This document shows, piece by piece, positions 1 to 6,116 of a stretch of DNA of 6,723 bases. Position 1 is the first letter of the stretch, and each line of letters opens with the position of its first letter. A model generated the notes under the pieces. That model was not told where the DNA came from. It saw nothing but the letters and a program-made list of their open reading frames with translations, and did no database searches. The stretch comes from Planctomycetaceae bacterium UBA4732 (GTDB lineage Bacteria; Planctomycetota; Planctomycetia; Gemmatales; Gemmataceae): contig DHJA01000193.1 of assembly GCA_002404095.1 (NCBI GenBank), positions 1 to 6,723 of the forward strand. The letters run 5' to 3'. The position numbers and the translations under genes were made by a program.

Positions 1-72
1 CTGCAAACCGTGTCGTGCGCCCCGTCTCCCGACGCGGCCCAGAAGGGGCGAGGCATGTTTCATCTCAGCAGG

Positions 73-78
73 TATAAT
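73..78 (+). promoter_or_regulatory. Candidate -10 box upstream of the DUF4175-like gene
   Basis: A perfect TATAAT hexamer lies 52 bases before the chosen start codon, in an otherwise GC-rich stretch. No convincing -35 box is visible 16-18 bases upstream, and the extended -10 TG is absent. A sigma70-type promoter is therefore plausible but supported by one element only. If used, transcription would start near position 85, at the base of the small hairpin described next. Confidence 0.35.
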
Positions 79-84
79 ACACCA

Positions 85-100
85 GGCGCGCTTTCGCGCC
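85..100 (+). other. Small perfect GC hairpin in the 5' leader
   Basis: GGCGCG (85-90) and CGCGCC (95-100) are perfectly complementary around a CTTT loop. The hairpin sits between the TATAAT box and the Shine-Dalgarno and would fall at or near the 5' end of a transcript from that box. A 5'-terminal hairpin could stabilise the mRNA. There is no T-run after it, so it does not look like an intrinsic terminator. It may be chance in GC-rich DNA. Confidence 0.3.
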
Positions 101-116
101 GCGAGCAGGGGACGAT

Positions 117-122
117 AAGGAG
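117..122 (+). promoter_or_regulatory. Shine-Dalgarno for the DUF4175-like gene
   Basis: AAGGAG stands 7 bases before the ATG at 130. This spacing decides the start: the same frame is open back to an ATG at position 10, but that codon has no ribosome binding site, and the 40 extra residues look like translated leader. Confidence 0.75.
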
Positions 123-129
123 TCCGCCA

Positions 130-3100
130 ATGGCGACCGATCTGGGTCAGAGTAGAGCCGCGCCGCCCGCCAAGTATGAAACTTTTGTCCTTGCACAACT
201 GGCGCGGACGGGGCAGCGTATTCGTACCCTGGACCTGACGGCCGCCCTATTGGTTTTCGCCGCGTGGACGCTGGCCTACGCCGTCGCGGTCGCCCTGCTG
301 GACCGCTGGCTCGATCTCGCGCCCGTCGTCCGTCAAGCTGTGTGCACTGTTTACCTGTTGGCCAGTGCGCTTTATTTGACTGTTTTCGTGCTTCTACCGT
401 TGTCGCGCCGGATTAATCCGTACTTCGCTGCCCGTCAGCTGGAGCGCACGCTGCCCGGCGCCAAGAATAGCGTCGTCAACTGGCTCGACCTACGCGGCGA
501 AGACCTGCCGTCCGCCATTCGCGGCGCCGTCGGTCAACGGGCCGCCAGAGACCTTGGCCGCGCCGACTTGGAGAAGGCGGTCAACGCCCGGCGCACCTAT
601 GTCGCGGGCGCCGTCGCGGCAGTCTGCGCTTTGGCGTTTCTGATCGCCTTCTTCACCCTTGGTCCCGGACTATTTCTTGGCTATTTAGGCCGCGCTTTCG
701 CTCCCTTCGGCGCATCCGGCAAGGCCGCCCCTCCCACCGCTACGCGCCTGACTGTCGTGAAGCCCGCCGACGGCAACGCTGTTGTACCGGACGACCGCCC
801 CTTCGAGATGCTCGTCCGCGTGGACGGCCGGGCGCCGAATCCCAAGGCCGCTGACGCCCTCAAGATGCTCTTCCGGTATCAGCCGACCGCGGCGTACCAA
901 CAACGGCCGCTGGAAGCGGACGACGGCGGCCGTTGGGGCGCGACCCTCGCGGCCCACGAAGTTCTTGATGGTTTTTGGTACAAAATCGCCGGCGGCGACG
1001 CCGAGACGCCGGAATACCGCGTCCGCTTGACGCCGCGCGTCGTCGATTTCAAGGCCGTCTATCAATTCCGTCCTTATCTGGCGCGGACGAACGAAACCCG
1101 GTTCGACGAACGCAAGATCGAAGCGGTGCGCGGAACGAAGGTCGATGTGACGGTCCACGTCAACCGCGACGTGAAGGACGGTTGGCTTCAGTTCGAGGGC
1201 GCCAGGGGCGTGACGGTGACGCACGGCGACCGCCCGCCCAACGATCCGCAAGGCTTCGTCGTTCCCCTGACGCTGGACGAATCGAGCCAGTACCGCGTCT
1301 GCTTCACGTCCGCCGACGGCGAGAACTTCGTTGAACCGCAGGCATATCCGCTGATCGCCGTGCCGGACAAGGCGCCGGTGGTCGCGCTGACGAAGCCTAC
1401 GGAATTAAAAGAGAAACCGGGTTGGGTATCTCCGCTCCATGCGAACGACCTGCTGGAACTGGAAGGCGCCGTGACCGACGACATCGGCGTGGCGAAGATA
1501 TGGCTCAATCTCAAGGCGGAGAATGGGCCGGAATTGCCCCGGCAGGAATATCGCTCGCCGAAGGACTTCCAACTCCCTCACGGCGGCAACCCCACAGCGG
1601 TCGATTACAAGGATTTTGTCGATCTGGCAAAGGTCCGAAGTCCGGCCGACCCGACTTTCGTGGTGCGGCCCGGAATGGTGTTGGAATACTGGCTGAGCGC
1701 GGCGGACGCCTGCGACTTCCCCAAACCGAACGTCGGCGAAAGCAAACATTACCGTGTACAGATCGTGGACGCGCTCAACAATGACAAGGTGCAGAAGGAG
1801 AATCGAGACAAAGCGCAAGCCGGCAAATCGGAGCAGCAACAGAAACAGGATGAGCAGAACAAGAAGGAAGACGACAAGCGCCAGGCGGACAATAAGCAAA
1901 AGGACCAGCAGGGAAATGGCGGTTCCGGGGGCGATAAAGGCGAAAGCAAGCCGCAAGAGAACGGCGGCCAAGGCGATAAGCCTAAGGAAGACGGCAAGCA
2001 GCAGCAAGAGAACGGCGGCCAAGGCGATAAGCCTAAAGAAGACGACAAGCAGCAGTCCAAACCCGGCGAGAACGCCAAGGGCGGGATGGGCGAGACCAGC
2101 GACAGCGGCAAACCGAACGAAGGCAAGCCAGACGGTGCCGGTGACAAGGGCGCCAAACCGAATCCCGACCAAAAGGGCGGCGGCGGGAATAAGGAAGACG
2201 TATCCAAGGATTTGAGGGACGCCGCAAACGATCTCCAAGAGAGCAAGGAAGGAGCCGGCAAGAACGGTGGTCAAAAGGAACAACAGCCTAAACCGGCCGG
2301 CGACAAGAACGGCGATGGTCAGGCGGCGAAGGCGGGCGGCGATTCCAAGTCGCAACCGGACGCCCAGCCCGACAAGCGGAACGATGGGAAGTCCGAGACG
2401 ACGCCAAAACCCGGCGCGGATAAGAGAAACAGCAAGCCGGAGGACGGGAAGGAAGCCAGCGGCGCGAAACCGCAAAGCGACGGTACGCCCAGGCCCGACG
2501 GCGATTCTTCCGGCGAGATTTCACCGAAGGAAGCCAAACCGAAAGACGTGGCCGACGCCGCCAAAGACCTCAAAAACATCGACCCACAAAAGCGGCAGAA
2601 AGCGGCGAAGAAACTCGGCGAAATTGCGCAAACGGCCAAGGACGAGCAAGCTCGCAAGGATGCCCAAGACGCCTTGAAAGACGCCGAAGCCAAGGCAGAA
2701 GACGCGAACAAGCCGAAAGAGGGGTCGCCGGGTTCAGACGGTCAGCCAATGGAACCGAAGAATAAGCCGGGCGACGAAAAGACCGGCAAGGGCGCCGATC
2801 CCTCACCGATGGACGATAAAAACCCTATGGATAACCCCAAAGGCGGTACGGACAAGAGTGATGGCCAGCCGCAAGACAAGAACAACCCCATGACCAATAA
2901 GAAGGGACCAGGGCAAAGCGGGCCGGGCAAGCACACTGACAGTCATCCCGACGAGAAAGTCCCCGATGATAAGACAGCCAAGCCGGCGACGCCGGAGAAG
3001 CCGGTCGAGCAGAAAGCATCCGTCCTCCAGCTGCGAAAGTTCCTTGAAGCGGTCGATCCCAAAGTGCTGGATGACGCGAAAGCCGACCCGGCGAAGTGGA

Positions 3101-3342
3101 AGCAATTGGAGGCCCAGGCCCGGAAGTATCTGAAGGACCATCCGCCCACGGACGCGAAGGAGACGCTCGCCGGCCAGCACAAGAATAGCCCGCTCAACAG
3201 CACGGTCGGCAAGGTCAGCAACTCGGCCGGCCAGACGGCCACGGACGACCCCGACAACGGCGGCCGCGCGCTGCCGCCGCCGGGCTACCGTGATCCCTAC
3301 AAAGAGTTCACCAAGCAGCTGGCCCGGCCCGACGGCAAATAA
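130..3342 (+). CDS. Large DUF4175-like membrane-anchored envelope protein with long low-complexity tail
   Basis: The product is 1070 residues. Three hydrophobic segments lie at about 37-57, 70-91 and 157-180. Positive residues (R30, R32; RR 93-94; RR 154-155) suggest N-in topology, leaving everything after about 185 outside the membrane. Residues about 205-550 look like beta-rich, Ig-like modules, with features I associate with DUF4175-type planctomycete proteins: PDKAPVVALTKP (412-423), DDIGVAKIWLNL (449-460) and LEYWLSAADACD (518-529). Residues about 553-960 are low-complexity Lys/Asp/Glu/Gln/Gly/Pro, interrupted by short helical stretches (688-704 and 805-860). A conserved-looking end follows (962-1070), helical at first and closing with ALPPPGYRDPYKEF (1047-1060). 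Family relatives often sit near MoxR ATPase/DUF58 genes, but none is visible here. No catalytic motif is seen and the function is unknown. A structural, wall-contacting or complex-scaffolding role is inference. The family assignment is from recalled motif style, not a search. Confidence 0.8.
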   Translation: MATDLGQSRAAPPAKYETFVLAQLARTGQRIRTLDLTAALLVFAAWTLAYAVAVALLDRWLDLAPVVRQAVCTVYLLASALYLTVFVLLPLSRRINPYFAARQLERTLPGAKNSVVNWLDLRGEDLPSAIRGAVGQRAARDLGRADLEKAVNARRTYVAGAVAAVCALAFLIAFFTLGPGLFLGYLGRAFAPFGASGKAAPPTATRLTVVKPADGNAVVPDDRPFEMLVRVDGRAPNPKAADALKMLFRYQPTAAYQQRPLEADDGGRWGATLAAHEVLDGFWYKIAGGDAETPEYRVRLTPRVVDFKAVYQFRPYLARTNETRFDERKIEAVRGTKVDVTVHVNRDVKDGWLQFEGARGVTVTHGDRPPNDPQGFVVPLTLDESSQYRVCFTSADGENFVEPQAYPLIAVPDKAPVVALTKPTELKEKPGWVSPLHANDLLELEGAVTDDIGVAKIWLNLKAENGPELPRQEYRSPKDFQLPHGGNPTAVDYKDFVDLAKVRSPADPTFVVRPGMVLEYWLSAADACDFPKPNVGESKHYRVQIVDALNNDKVQKENRDKAQAGKSEQQQKQDEQNKKEDDKRQADNKQKDQQGNGGSGGDKGESKPQENGGQGDKPKEDGKQQQENGGQGDKPKEDDKQQSKPGENAKGGMGETSDSGKPNEGKPDGAGDKGAKPNPDQKGGGGNKEDVSKDLRDAANDLQESKEGAGKNGGQKEQQPKPAGDKNGDGQAAKAGGDSKSQPDAQPDKRNDGKSETTPKPGADKRNSKPEDGKEASGAKPQSDGTPRPDGDSSGEISPKEAKPKDVADAAKDLKNIDPQKRQKAAKKLGEIAQTAKDEQARKDAQDALKDAEAKAEDANKPKEGSPGSDGQPMEPKNKPGDEKTGKGADPSPMDDKNPMDNPKGGTDKSDGQPQDKNNPMTNKKGPGQSGPGKHTDSHPDEKVPDDKTAKPATPEKPVEQKASVLQLRKFLEAVDPKVLDDAKADPAKWKQLEAQARKYLKDHPPTDAKETLAGQHKNSPLNSTVGKVSNSAGQTATDDPDNGGRALPPPGYRDPYKEFTKQLARPDGK
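1954..2055 (+). repeat. 51-bp in-frame tandem duplication inside the DUF4175-like gene
   Basis: Two adjacent copies (1954-2004 and 2005-2055) differ at only two bases, 1986/2037 and 1994/2045. Each encodes 17 residues, QENGGQGDKPKEDGKQQ and the same with DDKQQ at the end (residues 609-625 and 626-642). One change is synonymous (Lys) and the other is Gly to Asp. The near identity suggests a recent duplication, and the tail may vary in length between strains. Confidence 0.9.
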
Positions 3343-3353
3343 CACCCCGTTGG

Positions 3354-3482
3354 CATCCTCGTTCCCACGCTCTGCGTGGGAACGCACGTCGGGACGCTCT
3401 GCGTCCCGTCACGCACGCTATCCAGACGCGACGCAGAGCGTCGCCCCGTTGCGTTCCCACGCAGAGCGTGGGAACGAGGATG
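3354..3482. repeat. Composite palindrome of four hairpins (REP/BIME-like), GTTCCCACGC family
   Basis: The outer arms 3354-3386 and 3450-3482 are a perfect 33-bp inverted repeat. Each arm contains its own hairpin: 3360-3384 (11-bp stem, TCT loop) and 3452-3476 (same stem, AGA loop). Two more hairpins lie between them: 3391-3407 (GGGACGC-TCT-GCGTCCC) and 3428-3444 (GCGACGC-AGA-GCGTCGC). All four share the core ACGCTCTGCGT or its complement, two in each orientation. Repeats of this style are, from memory, dispersed in many copies in planctomycete and some other genomes. No transposase is present. The element fills nearly the whole gap between the DUF4175-like gene and nadB. Confidence 0.9.
3476..3480 (+). 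promoter_or_regulatory. Shine-Dalgarno of nadB, embedded in the repeat arm
   Basis: GAGGA ends 10 bases before the nadB ATG at 3491. The spacing is slightly long, but it is the only purine-rich site available. It lies in the outer flank of the right repeat arm, and its exact complement TCCTC is at 3356-3360 in the left arm, so long-range pairing would hide it. An ATG directly followed by TAA (3480-3485) overlaps this site in another frame. Confidence 0.55.
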
Positions 3483-3490
3483 TAATAATT

Positions 3491-5107
3491 ATGCCATTTC
3501 CCCTCCGCTATCTCGTCCGCTTCGGCCCCAAGCAGACGACGCACGTCTTCACCGATTTGCTGGTGATCGGCGGCGGCATTGCCGGCCTGCGCGCCGCCCT
3601 CGCGGCGCCTCCGCAGATGCAAGTGCTCGTCGTCACCAAGGATAAAGTCCAACAGAGCAACAGCCGTTACGCCCAGGGCGGCATTGCCGCGGTGCGTTCG
3701 CCGGAGGATCGTTTTGAGAATCACATTGAGGACACGCTAACGGCCGGCGCCGGTTTGTGCGGCCGCGACGTGGTGGAGATGGTGGTGCGCGAGGCGCCCG
3801 GCCACATTGACGACCTTATCCGCTACGGCGCCAAGTTCGACGAAGAAATCGGCATGGAAGGCGGTCACAGCCATCGCCGCATCGTCCACGCCCTGGGCGA
3901 CGCCACGGGCTTTGAGGTGATGCGGGCAATCATCGAACGCGCCCGCATGGCGGCGAATATCGCCATTTGGGATCGCACTTTCACCATTGACCTGTTGACG
4001 CACGAGCGGCGCTGCGTCGGCGCCCTAGTGCGGCGTCGGCGCCGCGACTCGCTGCTAATCTGGGCCAAGCAAACGATCCTGGCCAGCGGCGGCGCCGGCA
4101 TGGTCTACCGCGAGACGACCAACCCGCCGGTGGCGACCGGCGACGGCATGGCCGCCGCCTACCGCGCCGGCGCGGAGCTGCGCGACATGGAGTTCATGCA
4201 GTTCCATCCGACGATCCTTTATGTCGCCGGTTCCAGCCGCACCCTCATCAGCGAGGCGGTGCGCGGCGAAGGCGCCTACCTGCGCGACAAGAACGGCGTC
4301 CGCTTCATGCTGGAAGAAGACCCGCGCGGCGAACTGGCCACGCGCGACGTGGTGGCGCGGGCCATCGTCCGCCGTATGGAAAAGACGCAGCATCCCAACG
4401 TCTACCTCGATCTATCGCATCTCAACCCGCAGAAGGTGCTGGCCCACTTCCCCGGCATCGACAAGGTGTGCCGTGAGTTCGGCTTGGACATTACGCGCGA
4501 CCTGATCCCGGTGCGTCCGGGCGCCCATTACATGGTGGGCGGCGTGACGGTGGACGCGCGCGGCCGGACGACGCTGCCTGGCTTATGGGCGGCGGGCGAG
4601 GTTAGCTCAAGCGGTCTGCACGGCGCCAATCGCCTGGCGTCGAACAGCCTGTTGGAGGGCTTGGTGTTTGGTGCGGAGTGCGGTCGCCTGGCGTCGGCCG
4701 AGGCCGCCGGCATCCCGGACGTATTCGCCGCGCCGCCGGTGCAGAACGTCGCCAAGCCGGACAACGCCGGTCCCGCGCTCGACATTGCCGATCTTACCAG
4801 TTCCCTTCGCAGCCTGATGGTTCGCAGCATGGGCATCGTCCGCGACCGGGCGGGGCTGACGGAGGCGGAGCGGCAGGTTTCATTCTGGTGCCGCTACGTA
4901 CTGCGGCACGAATTCTCGGCACGGGCGGGGTGGGAATTGCAGAACCTGCTGACGGTGGCCCGGCTGATGATTTGGTCGGCGCTCCAGCGCACCGAGTCGC
5001 GCGGCGTTCACTACCGGGCCGACTTCCCCGAGCGCGACGACGCCCACTGGCAGCGACATATTGTCTGTCCGCCGGAACTGGCCGACCCGTCCTCCATTCG
5101 GGGGTAA
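3491..5107 (+). CDS. nadB: L-aspartate oxidase (NAD biosynthesis, first step)
   Basis: The 538-residue product is a cytoplasmic FAD enzyme that oxidises L-aspartate to iminosuccinate, which quinolinate synthase NadA then uses. The FAD-binding GGGIAGL is at 27-33, and the NadB-type SNSRYAQGGIAAV at 56-68. EGGHSHRRIVHALGDATG is at 123-140, FMQFHPT at 235-241, SEAVRGEGAYL at 254-264, RDVVARAI at 285-292, HYMVGGVTVD at 346-355, and GLHGANRLASNSLLEGLVFG at 375-394. By alignment from memory with the E. coli enzyme, the substrate residues are present: E123, H239, E255, R285, H346 and R381, with Ser254 where E. coli has Thr. A helical C-terminal domain ends in ESRGVHYRADFP (502-513). Length and motifs fit NadB rather than succinate dehydrogenase or fumarate reductase flavoprotein. 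The start at 3491 is chosen because the frame upstream merely reads through the palindromic repeat and into the preceding gene. nadA and nadC are not nearby. Confidence 0.95.
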   Translation: MPFPLRYLVRFGPKQTTHVFTDLLVIGGGIAGLRAALAAPPQMQVLVVTKDKVQQSNSRYAQGGIAAVRSPEDRFENHIEDTLTAGAGLCGRDVVEMVVREAPGHIDDLIRYGAKFDEEIGMEGGHSHRRIVHALGDATGFEVMRAIIERARMAANIAIWDRTFTIDLLTHERRCVGALVRRRRRDSLLIWAKQTILASGGAGMVYRETTNPPVATGDGMAAAYRAGAELRDMEFMQFHPTILYVAGSSRTLISEAVRGEGAYLRDKNGVRFMLEEDPRGELATRDVVARAIVRRMEKTQHPNVYLDLSHLNPQKVLAHFPGIDKVCREFGLDITRDLIPVRPGAHYMVGGVTVDARGRTTLPGLWAAGEVSSSGLHGANRLASNSLLEGLVFGAECGRLASAEAAGIPDVFAAPPVQNVAKPDNAGPALDIADLTSSLRSLMVRSMGIVRDRAGLTEAERQVSFWCRYVLRHEFSARAGWELQNLLTVARLMIWSALQRTESRGVHYRADFPERDDAHWQRHIVCPPELADPSSIRG

Positions 5108-5112
5108 AACCG

Positions 5113-5370
5113 CCAGGCGAGCCGCCGGGCTTATCCCGTTGGTATCTAAACAAGTGGGGTGCCATGCTTTCGCGGCCACTGTCCGCACCGTCCTTCCGCC
5201 TGAGATGCCGCGAAAGCATGAATCCCGCGCGAGGACTCATGCTTTCGCGGGATTGGGACTGGACGAGGTTTCAGGGCTAGCCCGCGAAAGCATGGCACCC
5301 AACTTGTGTAGATACCAAAGGGTTTATCCCGGCGGGCCGGACGGCGGGGGTGAACCCGGCGCTCGCCAGG
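5113..5370. repeat. Nested palindromic repeat in the nadB/lipoprotein convergent gap
   Basis: Three levels of symmetry are visible. The main inverted repeat pairs 5135-5175 with 5282-5322, 38 of 41 positions matching (mismatches at 5138, 5149 and 5156). An outer, weaker pair is 5113-5137 with 5347-5370 (CCAGGCGAGC type, one gap and a few mismatches). An inner hairpin pairs 5208-5221 with 5237-5250, 14 bp perfect with a 15-base loop. The 13-mer CATGCTTTCGCGG occurs four times in alternating orientation: 5163-5175 (+), 5208-5220 (-), 5238-5250 (+) and 5282-5294 (-). No protein gene is credible here. The element is unrelated in sequence to the one before nadB. It may act as a two-way terminator or mRNA end, but no T-runs are present. 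Confidence 0.88.
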
Positions 5371-5384
5371 ACATTCCTCCTCCG

Positions 5385-5945
5385 CTAACGCTTCTTTTCA
5401 TCTCCTTTAGGTGCGTTCTTTTCGTCCTTGGGAAAGACCGCCGTGACCGCATTCATGCGCGCCTGCAAGGCCGCTAACTCCTTGACCTCAGCGGGCGTCG
5501 CGCCGCCGCCGTTCACAATCGTTTGCAAATCGTTGGCGCGTCTAAATAGATCATGGTTCGCGTCTTCGACCTCCTTACGATCATACCGCTCTTCACGGAG
5601 CAACTTCCCCACAAGGTCATAGATTTTGACCTCGAACCGATCCTCGTCCGGCTTGAGCCGGTCGTACTCAATCGTCATGACAACCGTTCTCACCGCGACC
5701 TTCTTCTCGCTGCGGAAACTCAATTTATCCACGCCGATCTGATAAGCGTGAGTAAGAAGAAAGGCGTCTAACAGCGTCGGATGATTGAATCGCTCAACGG
5801 GGGTGAACGCTTTGTCCCAGGATTGGTCGAGGTCTTTCTGGCTATCGTCGCCCAGGCGGACGGGCATGGGCATTTGCATCGGTCCACAGCCGTACAGAAC
5901 GACCGTCGTAACGCAGCAACAGAGTAAAGGCAAAAGACGTTTCAT
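5385..5945 (-). CDS. Small predicted lipoprotein of unknown function
   Basis: The product is 186 residues. It begins MKRLLPLLCCCVTTVVLYGC, a short positively charged start, a hydrophobic core and a lipobox-like LYGC with Cys20 as the likely lipidated residue. Tyr at the -2 position is unusual but tolerated. The mature part is mostly hydrophilic. A predicted beta-type core, KKVAVRTVVMTIEYDRLKPDEDRFEVKIYD, lies at about 81-110. Charged helices follow (112-170), and the protein ends in a Lys-rich tail with KNAPKGDEKKR. The start is chosen over an in-frame ATG 27 codons upstream because it gives an intact signal peptide and has AAGGGAAG 7 bases ahead. I do not recognise the family. It converges with nadB across the nested palindrome and diverges from the FHA gene. 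It is probably an exported, membrane-tethered envelope protein; no enzyme motif is seen. Confidence 0.8.
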   Translation of the reverse strand: MKRLLPLLCCCVTTVVLYGCGPMQMPMPVRLGDDSQKDLDQSWDKAFTPVERFNHPTLLDAFLLTHAYQIGVDKLSFRSEKKVAVRTVVMTIEYDRLKPDEDRFEVKIYDLVGKLLREERYDRKEVEDANHDLFRRANDLQTIVNGGGATPAEVKELAALQARMNAVTAVFPKDEKNAPKGDEKKR

Positions 5946-5952
5946 AAGACGG

Positions 5953-5960
5953 CTTCCCTT
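5953..5960 (-). promoter_or_regulatory. Shine-Dalgarno of the lipoprotein gene
   Basis: On the minus strand AAGGGAAG precedes the ATG at 5945 by 7 bases. It supports the start that exposes the lipoprotein signal peptide. No convincing -10/-35 pair for this gene was found in the rest of the 262-bp divergent spacer. Confidence 0.55.
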
Positions 5961-6066
5961 GTCGCGCCCGGAAGAAGGCGCATGGAAAGTAGGGCTTCTC
6001 GAACACATTTCGTAAGAATGATCCACGTCTGCGCCGCTTTATTCCCGCAAAGACCCTTCGACGGCG

Positions 6067-6098
6067 ACCTGCGAGCCAAAAGATTTTTGTACCTGCGA
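6067..6098. repeat. Direct repeat ACCTGCGA x2 upstream of the FHA promoter
   Basis: ACCTGCGA occurs at 6067-6074 and 6091-6098, start to start 24 bases, within the divergent spacer and 19 bases upstream of the candidate -35 box. The placement suits an operator or activator site. The unit is only 8 bases and could be chance. Confidence 0.3.
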
Positions 6099-6116
6099 CG
6101 AATTTTGATGGGCGCT

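Noticed and set aside
10..129. N-terminal extension of the DUF4175-like protein to an ATG at position 10
   Set aside because: No Shine-Dalgarno precedes it, the stretch contains the TATAAT box and hairpin, and AAGGAG sits at ideal distance from the ATG at 130.
1405..2475. Long antisense open frame of 356 codons, hydrophobic Leu/Val/Ala-rich
   Set aside because: It is the complement of the Lys/Glu/Gln-rich tail of the DUF4175-like gene. The apparent membrane protein is produced by purine-skewed sense codons, has no ribosome binding site, and crosses two distinct regions of the sense gene.
3354..3482. CRISPR-like array
   Set aside because: Repeats alternate in orientation and are nested hairpins; there are no uniform spacers and no cas genes.
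3290..3490. 67-codon N-terminal extension of NadB
   Set aside because: It overlaps the previous gene by 53 bases and is translated repeat. NadB homology begins a few residues after the ATG at 3491.
5108..5384. Classical rho-independent terminator for nadB or the lipoprotein gene
   Set aside because: Strong stems exist but no T-run follows any of them on either strand, so only a structure-based or mRNA-protecting role can be suggested.
4678..5477. Overlapping plus-strand frames of about 200 and 138 codons across the end of nadB and the convergent gap
   Set aside because: They are shadows of nadB continuing through palindromic DNA, with Arg/Pro/Gly-rich composition and no recognisable domain or ribosome binding site.
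5946..6026. 27-codon N-terminal extension of the lipoprotein
   Set aside because: It would bury the signal peptide behind a polar stretch. The internal Met has a good ribosome binding site.
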